Source: Parahoeflea alexandrii
GTDB lineage: Bacteria; Pseudomonadota; Alphaproteobacteria; Rhizobiales; Rhizobiaceae
Length of the DNA: 64,000 nucleotides
Assembly (NCBI RefSeq): GCF_027214025.1
Contig: NZ_JAPWHB010000003.1
Location: forward strand, 62,001-126,000
Reading direction: 5' to 3'
Shown here: one piece after another, positions 55,632 to 64,000 of the stretch
Layout of the letters: each line of letters starts with the position of its first letter
Position numbering within the stretch: the stretch's first letter is position 1
The notes under the pieces: model-generated
Database searches by the model: none
What the model was told of the DNA's origin: nothing
The model's input: the letters and a program-made list of their open reading frames with translations, nothing else
Made by a program: the position numbers and the translations under genes

Positions 55632-58472
55632 ATGAACCAGACCAGCAGGGCTCCAGGCACGGCTGACGGCAAGACCGAGATTCGCAAGACCACCTGTTAC
55701 ATGTGCGCCTGCCGGTGCGGCATCAATGTCCATATGGCGGAAGGCAAGGTCCACTATATCGAGGGCAACCGCGACCACCCGATCAACAAGGGCGTGCTGT
55801 GCGCCAAGGGGTCGGCGGGGATCATGCAGCATTACTCACCGGCACGGCTGAATAAGCCGTTGCTGAGGACCGGGGAGCGCGGTTCCGGCGAATTCAAGGA
55901 AATCGAATGGGACGAGGCGCTGGAGCTCGCCACCGGATGGCTGGGCGAAGTGCGGCGGACCGACCCGCGCAAGCTCGCCTTTTTCACAGGGCGCGACCAG
56001 AGCCAGTCGATGACAGGATGGTGGGCGCAGCAATATGGCACCCCGAATTATGCGGCCCATGGCGGATTCTGCTCGGTCAACATGGCGGCTGCCGGCATCT
56101 ACACCATGGGCGGCGCGTTCTGGGAGTTCGGCGCGCCGGACTGGGAAAAGACCGAACTGTTCATGATCTTCGGCGTGGCCGAGGATCATGATTCCAATCC
56201 GATCAAGATGGGTCTGGGCAAACTCAAGGAGCGCGGCGTCAAGGTGATCGGGGTCAACCCGGTGCGCACCGGCTACAACGCGATTGCCGACGAATGGCTC
56301 GGCATCACGCCGGGGACAGACGGTCTGCTGATCCTGGCGCTGGCGCACGAACTGCTTCGGACCGGCAAGGTCGATCTCGATTACCTGATCCGCTACACCA
56401 ACGCGCCCTGGCTGGTGATCGACGATCCCGAGGGTAGCGGGCACGGACTGTTCGCGCGCGATAAAGAGGGCGTCCCGCTGGTGGCCGACCGCACCAGCGG
56501 CAAGGCCATCTCCTCGGCAACCCCGGGCGTCAAGCCGGCGCTGAAAGGCCGGTTCGAATTGCCGGACGGGCGTTACGCCATCCCGGTGTTCGAACTGCTG
56601 GCGCAGAAATATCTCGATCCGCAATATGCCCCTGCTGCGGTAGCCGAACGGACCGGGATCGATGCCGACACCATCAGCCGCATTGCCGGCGAGATCGCCG
56701 AGGCGGCGTTCGAGCGCGAAGTGGTGATCGAGCGGCCCTGGACCGACATGAAGGGCGAACGGCACGAGCGGATGATCGGCCGGCCGGTGGCGTTTCACGC
56801 CATGCGCGGCATCTCGGCCCACTCCAACGGCTTCCAGACCGCGCGCGCATTGCACATGCTGCAGATCCTGATCGGATCGATCGATTGCCCCGGCGGATTC
56901 CGCTTCAAGCCGCCCTACCCGCGTCCTGTCGCCGGCCAGCCGAGGCCGCATGGCGGCGCCTGCGCCGACACGGCGCTTGCCGGGCCGCATCTGGGCTATC
57001 CGCGCGGACCGGAAGACCTGCTGCTGGAAGCCGATGGCGAAACCGCGCAGCGTATCGACAAGGCGTTTTCCTGGGATGCGCCGCTGTCGGCCCACGGGCT
57101 GATGCACATGGTGATTTCCAACGCCCATGCCCGTGATCCCTACGGCATCGACGTGCTGTTCATGTACATGGCCAACATGGCCTGGAACTCGTCGATGAAC
57201 TCGTCGTCGGTGATGAAGATGCTGACCGACAAGGACGAGAATGGCGAGTACGTGATCCCGAAGATCATCTATTCGGACGCCTATTCCTCGGAAATGGTGG
57301 CGTTCGCCGACCTGATCCTGCCCGACACCACCTATCTCGAACGGCATGACTGCATCTCGCTGCTCGACCGGCCGATCAGCGAACCGGAAGCGCTGTGCGA
57401 TTCGATCCGCTGGCCGGTGGTCGAGCCGGACCGCGACGTGCGCGGCTTCCAGAGCGTGCTGCTCGATCTCGGCGCCCGGCTGAAGCTTCCGGGCATGGTC
57501 GGCGAGGACGGCGCGCCGGTCTACACGGATTATGCCGACTACATCGTCAATCACCAGCGCAAGCCGGGCATCGGACCGCTTTCCGGTTGGCGCGGCGAAG
57601 ACGGCGACAAGACCGGCAGGGGCAAACCCAACCCGGACCAGCTCAAGCGCTATATCGAAAATGGCGGCTTCTCGCAGGTGCATGTGCCCGAGGAAGCGCA
57701 TTACTTCAAGCACGCCAACCGGGCCTGGAGCGACTGGGCGATCGAGCACGGTCTGCAGGACGGGCCGGTGGAGAACATCTTCCAGCTCTATCTCGAGCCC
57801 TTGCGCAAGTTCCAGCTGGCCGCCGAAGGCAAGGCCAAGCCGGTGCCGCCGGAGCATCACCGGGAACGGATCAGAACCTGTTTCGACCCGCTGCCAACCT
57901 GGTATCCGCCGTTTGCCGATGACGGGCTGGATGAGGACGCCTATCCGCTGCACGCCATTACCCAGCGGCCGGCAGCGATGTACCATTCCTGGGGATCGCA
58001 GAATGCCTGGCTCAGGCAGATCCACGGTGAAAACGCGCTTTATGTTCCGGGCGAGGTCTGCGACCGGCAGGGACTGGAGACTGGTGACTGGGCGCGGGTG
58101 ACTTCGCAATCGGGCGAGATCCGGGTCAAGGTTGCGCGCATGGATGCCGTCAACGGCTCGACGCTGTGGACCTGGAACGCGATCGGCAAGCGCGCCGGGG
58201 CCTGGGCGCTCGACAAGGACGCGCCGGAAGCCACGCGCGGCTTCCTGCTCAACCACCTGATCGACGAATTGCTGCCACCCAAGGGCGACGGCCGACGCTG
58301 GGCCAATTCCGATCCGATCACCGGTCAGGCGGCCTGGTTCGACCTTCGGGTGGCGATCCGCAAGGATGCCGACCAGACGACCGGACAGAGCCTGCCCGAC
58401 GCCGGCGCACAGAAGAGCCCGGTCGGACAGGGCCCTGCCAACGTGGCTTTCGGCCGGGGGAAAACCGCATGA
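55632..58472 (+). CDS. soeA: sulfite dehydrogenase molybdopterin subunit SoeA-like
   Basis: Molybdopterin-guanine-dinucleotide oxidoreductase, 946 residues from the ATG at 55632. The N-terminal [4Fe-4S] motif is CYMCACRCG with the fourth Cys in GVLCAKG (about 22-60). A candidate molybdenum-ligand Cys147 lies in GGFCSVN. The MopB domains follow, and the C-terminal cofactor-binding domain starts near PLHAITQRPAAMYHSWGSQN. There is no twin-arginine signal, so it faces the cytoplasm, as SoeABC enzymes do. SoeABC oxidises sulfite to sulfate and feeds electrons to the quinone pool. A related polysulfide- or thiosulfate-type role cannot be excluded. It overlaps soeB by 4 nt. Confidence 0.82.
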   Translation: MNQTSRAPGTADGKTEIRKTTCYMCACRCGINVHMAEGKVHYIEGNRDHPINKGVLCAKGSAGIMQHYSPARLNKPLLRTGERGSGEFKEIEWDEALELATGWLGEVRRTDPRKLAFFTGRDQSQSMTGWWAQQYGTPNYAAHGGFCSVNMAAAGIYTMGGAFWEFGAPDWEKTELFMIFGVAEDHDSNPIKMGLGKLKERGVKVIGVNPVRTGYNAIADEWLGITPGTDGLLILALAHELLRTGKVDLDYLIRYTNAPWLVIDDPEGSGHGLFARDKEGVPLVADRTSGKAISSATPGVKPALKGRFELPDGRYAIPVFELLAQKYLDPQYAPAAVAERTGIDADTISRIAGEIAEAAFEREVVIERPWTDMKGERHERMIGRPVAFHAMRGISAHSNGFQTARALHMLQILIGSIDCPGGFRFKPPYPRPVAGQPRPHGGACADTALAGPHLGYPRGPEDLLLEADGETAQRIDKAFSWDAPLSAHGLMHMVISNAHARDPYGIDVLFMYMANMAWNSSMNSSSVMKMLTDKDENGEYVIPKIIYSDAYSSEMVAFADLILPDTTYLERHDCISLLDRPISEPEALCDSIRWPVVEPDRDVRGFQSVLLDLGARLKLPGMVGEDGAPVYTDYADYIVNHQRKPGIGPLSGWRGEDGDKTGRGKPNPDQLKRYIENGGFSQVHVPEEAHYFKHANRAWSDWAIEHGLQDGPVENIFQLYLEPLRKFQLAAEGKAKPVPPEHHRERIRTCFDPLPTWYPPFADDGLDEDAYPLHAITQRPAAMYHSWGSQNAWLRQIHGENALYVPGEVCDRQGLETGDWARVTSQSGEIRVKVARMDAVNGSTLWTWNAIGKRAGAWALDKDAPEATRGFLLNHLIDELLPPKGDGRRWANSDPITGQAAWFDLRVAIRKDADQTTGQSLPDAGAQKSPVGQGPANVAFGRGKTA

Positions 58473-59218
58473 CCAGCCTTCCTCAATCGACCGAAAAACG
58501 CCTCGGCCTGGTCATCGATCTCGACACTTGCGTCGGGTGCCATGCCTGCGCGGTCAACTGCAAGGAATGGAACACCGGTGCGGGCGCCTCGCCGCTGGCC
58601 GATACCGACGCCTATGGCGCCGACGTGTCGGGCGCCTGGCTGAACCGGATCCACACCTTCGAGGTCACGCCTGCCGACGCGCCGGCGCAGATCGTGCATT
58701 TCCCGAAATCCTGCCTGCATTGCGACGATGCGCCCTGCGTGACCGTGTGCCCGACCGGCGCCAGCCACAAGCGTTCCGAGGACGGCATCGTGCTGGTGAC
58801 CGAGGACATGTGCATCGGCTGCGGGCTCTGCGCCTGGGCCTGTCCCTATGGCGCGCGCGAGATGGACCCGGTCGAAAACGTGATGAAGAAATGCACGCTG
58901 TGCGTCGACCGGATCTACAGCGACAGCTTGCCCGAGGAAGACCGGATTCCGGCCTGTGTACGCACCTGCCCCTCAAGCGCGCGGCATTTCGGCGATTTCA
59001 ACGATCCGGAGTCCGACGTCTCGCGACTGGTCGCCGAGCGCGGCGGCATCGACCTGATGCCGGAGATGGAGACCCGCCCGGTCAACAAGTACCTGCCGCC
59101 GCGCCCCAAAACCCGTTCAGAGCGCGCAACTCCTTCGCCCGCAGCCCCGGCGGCTTCGGCGCCGAAGGCCGACGGGTTTCTGGGCTGGCTCGACGCCGCG
59201 CTCGACAAACTCGGATAA
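58469..59218 (+). CDS. soeB: sulfite dehydrogenase iron-sulfur subunit SoeB-like
   Basis: Electron-transfer subunit with four [4Fe-4S] clusters, 249 residues. Cysteine motifs appear in order: CVGCHACAVNC (about 21-31), CLHCDDAPCVTVCP (about 84-97), CIGCGLCAWACP (about 116-127), and CTLCVDRI plus ACVRTCP (about 144-172). This is the DmsB/PsrB layout. The C-terminal tail is an Ala/Pro-rich extension ending in a short helix. It starts inside the soeA stop (ATGA) and is followed 4 nt later by soeC. Confidence 0.9.
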   Translation: MTSLPQSTEKRLGLVIDLDTCVGCHACAVNCKEWNTGAGASPLADTDAYGADVSGAWLNRIHTFEVTPADAPAQIVHFPKSCLHCDDAPCVTVCPTGASHKRSEDGIVLVTEDMCIGCGLCAWACPYGAREMDPVENVMKKCTLCVDRIYSDSLPEEDRIPACVRTCPSSARHFGDFNDPESDVSRLVAERGGIDLMPEMETRPVNKYLPPRPKTRSERATPSPAAPAASAPKADGFLGWLDAALDKLG

Positions 59219-59222
59219 TCCC

Positions 59223-60134
59223 ATGCATCCTGCCGTTTCCGTCATCTTCTTCACCGTCATGTCGGGCGCCGGGCTCGGCATGATCTTCCTCATAGGCCTC
59301 GGTTTTCCGGTCGATGCCTCGGCTGGATGGGTGTTTCTCGTTGGTGTTGTCGGCGGCGGCCTGGCGATTGCGGGCCTTCTCGCATCGACCTTCCACCTCG
59401 GTCACCCGGAACGGGCCTGGCGGGCGCTCAGCCAATGGCGCTCGAGCTGGCTGTCGCGCGAAGGCATCGCGGCGATTGCCACACTCATCCTGTTCGGCGT
59501 CTATGTGCTGATCTGGCTTGTCACCGGTTCCAGGCAGCCGGTACTGGGGCTGCTATCAGCCCTTGGCGCGGCGCTGACGGTGTTCACGACCTCAATGATC
59601 TACGCGCAGCTCAGAACCGTGCCACAGTGGCACAGCCGGCTCACCCCGGTGGTCTATTGCGGCTTTGCGCTCGGCTCCGGCTGGCTGCTGGCCTCGGCGC
59701 TCGGCACGCATGAGGCGCCGGAACTCTGGGGCATCGTTCTGATCGGCCTTGCCTGGGCGGCCAAGTGGATGTGGTGGGCGCGCGCCAGCCGGGCGCGGCT
59801 TGCCGATGCCGGTTCAACCCCCGAAACCGCGACAGGGCTCGGCTTCATCGGCAAGGTGCGGCTCCTGGAACGCCCACATACCGGCGACAATTACCTCACC
59901 CGCGAAATGGCGCACCGGATCGGCCGAAAACACGCAAGCCGGCTACGCATGCTGGCATTGGTGTTTGGCGCGGTCGTGCCGGTGCTCGTCCTCGCGGTCG
60001 TCGGCCTGAGCGATGCGCCGGCGCTTTTCAATCTGCTCGCCTCCGTGTCGATGATCATCGGGCTGCTGGCCGAGCGCTGGCTGTTCTTCGCGGAAGCCGA
60101 ACACGCAGTCTCGCTCTATTACGGCCATCGATGA
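59223..60134 (+). CDS. soeC: membrane anchor subunit SoeC-like (DmsC family)
   Basis: Quinone-reactive membrane anchor, 303 residues, with about eight hydrophobic segments. The first is PAVSVIFFTVMSGAGLGMIF, followed by one with GGGLAIAGLLASTFHLGHPE, the typical DmsC HLGHPERAWRAL motif in the second helix. The C-terminal SMIIGLLAERWLFFAEAEH matches the DmsC family end. DmsC-type rather than NrfD-type anchors are what SoeC proteins have. It is convergent with the TAXI gene (21-nt gap). Confidence 0.88.
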   Translation: MHPAVSVIFFTVMSGAGLGMIFLIGLGFPVDASAGWVFLVGVVGGGLAIAGLLASTFHLGHPERAWRALSQWRSSWLSREGIAAIATLILFGVYVLIWLVTGSRQPVLGLLSALGAALTVFTTSMIYAQLRTVPQWHSRLTPVVYCGFALGSGWLLASALGTHEAPELWGIVLIGLAWAAKWMWWARASRARLADAGSTPETATGLGFIGKVRLLERPHTGDNYLTREMAHRIGRKHASRLRMLALVFGAVVPVLVLAVVGLSDAPALFNLLASVSMIIGLLAERWLFFAEAEHAVSLYYGHR

Positions 60135-60155
60135 ACCACAGTCCGGCAGGACCTC

Positions 60156-61178
60156 CTACTTGATCATGCCGGCTTCGCGATAATACCGCTCGGCGCCGGG
60201 ATGAAGCGGAATCCCGATGCCATCCAGTGCGGTCGGAAGCGTCACCGACGCGCCCTTGGCATGGCCGACATCAAGCAGGTGGCGGGTATTGCTATTCCAC
60301 AAGGCCTTGGTGATCCCGTAGATCAGGTCATCGCTTTGAGTGAGGCTCGTGAGCCATTGCGCGCCGACAGCAACCGTCGGGACACCTGCCACATCCGCAT
60401 AGACGCCGTCGGGTATCTCGTCCCGGGTAAAGAACGAGTGCTCAAGAAGCATCGCGTTCACTTCCGGTCCTGCAATGGGGACAAGGATCACATCAGCACT
60501 TGTGGCAAGTTCCGCAATCGCCCCGGCAGGATAGCCACCGACAAAGAACAGGGCATCCAGGTTTCCCTTGCGCAAGGCATCAGTGGCCTCATCCGGCAGG
60601 AGATTTGCGATCTCGATGTCTGTCTTGGCCACGCCAAATGCTTCAAGAACGAGAATGGCGTCGGGGTAAGTGCCGGAATCGGTCTTGTCGAGCGAGACCC
60701 TCTTGCCCACCAGATCCTTCACCGAAGCAATGCCCGACGCCCGGGAAGCGACCAGATGCATGTGCTCGGGATAAAGCGCTGAAATGACCCGAAGATCGCG
60801 CATCGGCTCGCGGCCTTCAAACGTTCCGGTTCCGGAATAGGCCCAATAGGCAATGTCAGCCTGGGAAAATCCCGAATTGAGTTCTCCGGACGCGACAGCG
60901 CCAACATTGGCGGTCGATCCGTGGGAAGACTGGGCCACGGCCACCAGCCCGGGCACGCCACAAGACCCGCCCTCGTCGCATCCCCTTGAACCGGGCGGAT
61001 TGGAGATGGAATTGGCGATGGTACCTGCGAGCGGGAAATAGGTTCCGCCGATGCCGGCGGTGCCGATGGTGAAGTAGCGAACCTCCTCGGCCTGTGCGAG
61101 GCCGGCGCCGATTGCAAGCCCCGCGGCAATTGCCATGGCCCTGGCGGCGGTCGGCAGTGCCGATAACCTTGTTCCCAT
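60156..61178 (-). CDS. TAXI family TRAP transporter solute-binding protein (orphan)
   Basis: Periplasmic receptor, 340 residues from the ATG at 61178 (GGGGACAG upstream; a start at 61241 would add 21 residues). The signal peptide ends near AQA (about 31). The mature part opens VRYFTIGTAGIGGTYFPLAG, the TAXI hallmark, followed by SSHGSTANVGAVASGELNSG and LVGKRVSLDKTDSGTYPDA. TAXI receptors usually work with a fused DctQM permease, but none is found in the window, so the partner is elsewhere or unknown. Confidence 0.88.
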   Translation of the reverse strand: MGTRLSALPTAARAMAIAAGLAIGAGLAQAEEVRYFTIGTAGIGGTYFPLAGTIANSISNPPGSRGCDEGGSCGVPGLVAVAQSSHGSTANVGAVASGELNSGFSQADIAYWAYSGTGTFEGREPMRDLRVISALYPEHMHLVASRASGIASVKDLVGKRVSLDKTDSGTYPDAILVLEAFGVAKTDIEIANLLPDEATDALRKGNLDALFFVGGYPAGAIAELATSADVILVPIAGPEVNAMLLEHSFFTRDEIPDGVYADVAGVPTVAVGAQWLTSLTQSDDLIYGITKALWNSNTRHLLDVGHAKGASVTLPTALDGIGIPLHPGAERYYREAGMIK

Positions 61179-61317
61179 CTGTCCCCATCCCTCAGTACTG
61201 CTTGCGGCCGGTCTTGTGCCGATCACGTTTGCCCTGGACACAGGTTTACGTTTTCGCCCGGTAAAGTCAAAGGATGGCGTGGGGCCGCATTACCGGACCT
61301 GCAAGGACAGCAGGGTT

Positions 61318-62376
61318 TCAGTCCTCCAGAGCCCCCTTGCGCGATGCCACTGCCGCCTCATCACCGATGATCTTGAGGAGATTGTCGCCCATGCGGATGA
61401 AGCGGCGGATGCGCCGGGTCAGCACAAAACCGGCCTGCGGCGCATGCACCGCTACGGTGCCGTTGTCACGACCGGGATTGACGATGATCTCGGCCACCAG
61501 CTGCCCGGCCGCGACGCGGTCGCCGGGGGCAGCATGAAACAGGATGGTGCCGCCCACTGGTGCCAATACCATGTCGACATGACGGATCGGCTTGCCGACG
61601 AAGTCCTTCCGGAGCTCCGGAGCGGGTCTTGCGTCCGGTGCAACGACGCCACGCCCCTGCAGGAAGCGGAAGATCCCCTCCGCGTCCTTGACGGCCAGCA
61701 CCGGATCGACGTCGTTCTGGCCCCGCAGTTCAACCGTTGTGACGCAGTGGCCGCTCAGGTCTCCGTTCTTCGCGGTGGCCACCATCTGCTCATAAGCGGC
61801 CTCCTCGAAGGCGCGGTCGGAACCGGCGTTCCAGAGAAGAGCGGCTTCACAATCAAGGCAGGCGGCGAGGTCGGCCATTTCCGGCCAGAGCCGCTCGGGC
61901 GCATAGATGTACTGAACGCCCTCGTCGTCGCAATGCAGATCGAGCACGATCGGGCACTCGTCGGCGAGGTCCAGCAGCCGGCTTTTCAACCGGCGTTCGG
62001 CGAAGGTGGCGGACGAAGTCTGGTCAAGCGTTCTGACGCCGTTCTCGTCGGGCACGGGAAAGTCGCGGTTGAAATTGACGCGGGTCCCGGTCGCAAACCG
62101 GCCCATGTGCTCGCCGTACATGTGCTGGGCAGCACCGATCGGATTGGCATGGGGCACGATGGTCAGCGAACCGAGCAGGCGGCCCTCGGCTTCGGCCTTC
62201 TCGAGCATCGGAATCAGGTAATGCAGCGCGGCCACGCCGGGCCGTTCGTCGGCATGCAGGGCAGCCTGGATATAGACGCGGGGCGCGGATGTATCCGACC
62301 CCGAGAGCCGGTGAACGATCAGCTCATAGGCAATGCCGGGGGTTTCGCCTGCAATGGTCTCGATTTCGGTTTTCAT
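61318..62376 (-). CDS. succinylglutamate desuccinylase/aspartoacylase family protein (M14)
   Basis: Zinc-dependent deacylase-like protein of 352 residues. The zinc ligands are in QAALHADERPGVAALHYL (His and Glu, about 38-42) and VLDLHCDDEGVQYI (His, about 147). The C-terminal beta domain (about 270-352) has GTILFHAAPGDRVAAGQLVA, a lipoyl-like fold common in this family. The substrate is unknown; N-acyl amino acids are plausible. It is 41 nt downstream of the FAD oxidoreductase gene and possibly co-transcribed. Confidence 0.88.
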   Translation of the reverse strand: MKTEIETIAGETPGIAYELIVHRLSGSDTSAPRVYIQAALHADERPGVAALHYLIPMLEKAEAEGRLLGSLTIVPHANPIGAAQHMYGEHMGRFATGTRVNFNRDFPVPDENGVRTLDQTSSATFAERRLKSRLLDLADECPIVLDLHCDDEGVQYIYAPERLWPEMADLAACLDCEAALLWNAGSDRAFEEAAYEQMVATAKNGDLSGHCVTTVELRGQNDVDPVLAVKDAEGIFRFLQGRGVVAPDARPAPELRKDFVGKPIRHVDMVLAPVGGTILFHAAPGDRVAAGQLVAEIIVNPGRDNGTVAVHAPQAGFVLTRRIRRFIRMGDNLLKIIGDEAAVASRKGALED

Positions 62377-62417
62377 CTGGATTCACCTGAAACTGGAACT
62401 GCGTTGTGCGCTGACGG

Positions 62418-64000
62418 TTACACCCGGCGGGAGCGGATGTCGCCGAGAATTTCACGCGCCGCATTGTGTCCCGGAACGCCGGTAACGCCGCCGCCGGGAT
62501 GGGTGGAGGATCCACACATGTACAGCCCCTTGAGCGGCGCGCGGTAGGCGCCGTAGCCCAGCACCGGGCGGGCGGAAAACAGCTGGTTGAGGCTGAGCTT
62601 GCCATGGAAGATATCTCCGCCCACCAGCGCCAGCTTGCGCTCGAGATCGAGCGGCGAGAGCACCTGGCGGCCGATCATGCTTGCGGCAAATCCCGGTGCG
62701 TGACGGTCCACGGTTCCGATCATCAGGTCGGCAACCGCTTCCTTGTGGTCATCCCAGGACGACCCACCGGCGAAATCATCCGGCAGTTTCGGCGCGACAT
62801 GCTGGCAGAACAGGCTGGCGACATGCTTGCCTTCCGGCGCCAGCGTCGGATCGAGCGTTGACGGAATCAGCATCTCGACAATCGGCTGGCGCGACCAGCC
62901 ATGGGCACGGGAATCGATGTAGGCGCGGTCCATGTAGCCAAGCGATGGCGCGATGATGATCCCGGCGCTCAGATGGTCGCCCGGCTCGGGCCGGGCCGTA
63001 AATGCCGGGAGCGTATCAAGCGCGACATTCATCCGGAACGTGCCGGAGCCGCTCTGCCAATAGCCGATCCGGCGGCGGAAATCCTGAGGCAGCGGGGCGT
63101 CTGCGAGCAGGTCTCCGACCAGCAATTGCGGGTGAATGTTCGAGACGACCAGATCGGCTTCGATACGCTCGCCATTGCCGGTGATAACAGCTGTGACCTG
63201 GTCCTTGCCGGTTTCGACCCGTTCGACCGGCACTCCGGTTTTCACGGTGACACCCTTTTCCTCGCAGGCCCTGCACATGGCCTGCGTAATCGCGCCCATG
63301 CCGCCGATGGCATGACCCCAGACACCCTGCTTGCCGTTTACCTCGCCGAAATAATGGTGCAGCAGCACATAGCCGGTGCCGGGGGCAAAGGGAGTGGTCC
63401 AGTTGCCGACAATGCCGTCGAAGCCGAACAGGGCCTTGACCGGATCGCTCTCGAACCAGCGATCGAGGATTTCCGCCGCCGAGCAGGTAAAGAGATCGAG
63501 CACGTCCCGCCGCGCATCAAGCGGCAGTTCGGCGAATTGCCGTCCAAGAGAAGCGGCCTTGAGCAATTCGGGTACGGCGGACAGCCAGTTGCCTTCGGTC
63601 ACGTTGGGCGGGGTGCGCAACAAGAGATCGCGCAGCACATTGGCGGCGTTTTCGAGCATCCGGTCGAAGCCGTCGAGCGCTTCGGCATCGCGGGCCGAGA
63701 ATTTTGCCACCGACGCCTTGGTTCGGCCGGGTCCGGCCTCAAGCGCGCGGCCATCCGGCAGCGGCAGGAAATTGCCCATCTTGCGTTCGACGATCTTGAG
63801 ACCGTGGCGGTGCAGATCGAGGTCCGCGATCACCTTGGGATTGAGCAGAGAGACGGTGTAGGAAGCGACGGAATTGCGAAACCCGGGATGGAACTCCTCG
63901 GTTATCGCGGCGCCGCCGACCGTCTCGTTCCTTTCGAGAATCGTGACCTTGTGACCGGCCGCAGCCAGATACCAGGCGCAGACCAAACCGTTGTGGCCGC
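62418..64000 (-). CDS. NAD(P)/FAD-dependent oxidoreductase, phytoene desaturase/PYROXD2-like (5' end beyond window)
   Basis: The frame is open to the right window edge, so the N-terminus is missing. The first visible residues GHNGLVCAWYLAAAGHKVTI and then LERNETVGGA form the FAD-binding Rossmann motif, so only about ten residues are lost. The FAD-binding C-terminal motif LYMCGSSTHPGGGVTGVPGH is near the end. Proteins of this type include human PYROXD2 and bacterial carotenoid-type desaturase relatives. No carotenoid genes are nearby, so the substrate is not assigned. About 527 codons are visible. Confidence 0.88.
   Translation of the reverse strand, partial: GHNGLVCAWYLAAAGHKVTILERNETVGGAAITEEFHPGFRNSVASYTVSLLNPKVIADLDLHRHGLKIVERKMGNFLPLPDGRALEAGPGRTKASVAKFSARDAEALDGFDRMLENAANVLRDLLLRTPPNVTEGNWLSAVPELLKAASLGRQFAELPLDARRDVLDLFTCSAAEILDRWFESDPVKALFGFDGIVGNWTTPFAPGTGYVLLHHYFGEVNGKQGVWGHAIGGMGAITQAMCRACEEKGVTVKTGVPVERVETGKDQVTAVITGNGERIEADLVVSNIHPQLLVGDLLADAPLPQDFRRRIGYWQSGSGTFRMNVALDTLPAFTARPEPGDHLSAGIIIAPSLGYMDRAYIDSRAHGWSRQPIVEMLIPSTLDPTLAPEGKHVASLFCQHVAPKLPDDFAGGSSWDDHKEAVADLMIGTVDRHAPGFAASMIGRQVLSPLDLERKLALVGGDIFHGKLSLNQLFSARPVLGYGAYRAPLKGLYMCGSSTHPGGGVTGVPGHNAAREILGDIRSRRV

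Noticed and set aside
55836-58256. 806-codon open frame on the minus strand opposite soeA
   Set aside because: It is a high-GC antisense shadow. The plus strand has complete molybdopterin-enzyme motifs and coupled soeB, while the antisense protein is Arg/His/Gly-rich with no recognisable family.

Overview
The window is about 64 kb of high-GC chromosomal DNA from an alphaproteobacterium. It is most likely a member of the Rhizobiales, and a Hoeflea-like or other Rhizobiaceae relative is my best guess. The guess rests on the cycM-kdsB-pheA and ffs-dnaX-ybaB-recR gene orders, a complete rhizobial-type Tad/Cpa pilus locus, and a palindromic intergenic repeat of the kind common in rhizobia. Genes are tightly packed with many 1-4 nt start/stop overlaps. 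I see no tRNA, rRNA, CRISPR array, prophage or insertion sequence.

Layout, left to right. 1-8.1 kb is housekeeping: a truncated lytic transglycosylase, RidA, recR, ybaB, dnaX and the 4.5S SRP RNA on the minus strand; a HIT protein and nudC on plus; pheA and kdsB on minus; and a membrane-anchored cytochrome c on plus, followed by a clear terminator. 8.2-15.1 kb is a yejABEF-type peptide ABC importer followed by a GhrA-like reductase. 15.1-17.9 kb holds an NlpC/P60 peptidase, a MarR regulator and an M17 aminopeptidase. 18.0-30.5 kb is the Tad pilus locus: tadD, tadC, tadB, cpaF, cpaE, cpaD, cpaC, cpaB, cpaA, flp pilin, a short secretin-N-domain protein and two TadE-like pseudopilins. 30.5-31.8 kb is an orphan PhnD-like binding protein between two inverted copies of a roughly 100-bp palindromic repeat. 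31.9-42.5 kb is nucleoside salvage: deoB-add and upp on plus, and on minus a seven-gene chain of overlapping genes (ABC ATPase, two permeases, cdd, pnp, deoC, deoA). 42.8-43.5 kb is a thioesterase and slyX. 43.5-54.9 kb is a carbohydrate-utilisation locus: a binding protein, two permeases, an ATPase, sugar isomerase, Gfo/Idh dehydrogenase, aldo/keto reductase, GFA protein, intracellular GH43 glycosidase and TolB-like propeller. A divergent LacI regulator and two operator-like palindromes sit at its head. 54.9-60.1 kb is an ArsR regulator with the cysteine spacing of persulfide sensors, followed by soeABC-type sulfite dehydrogenase genes. 60.2-64 kb carries an orphan TAXI binding protein, an aspartoacylase-like M14 protein and a truncated FAD oxidoreductase.

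How the genes work together. The deo/nucleoside block imports nucleosides, deaminates and phosphorolyses them, and feeds deoxyribose/ribose phosphates into central metabolism. The GH43 locus imports a xylo- or arabino-oligosaccharide and hydrolyses it inside the cell, followed by sugar oxidoreduction. The ArsR-soe pair looks like a sulfur-stress or sulfite-oxidation module controlled by a thiol sensor. That pair, the repeat-flanked phnD gene and the secretin-N-domain protein are the most interesting items. Nothing here is clearly a wholly new system. Family assignments are from recognising motifs by eye; no database search was run.
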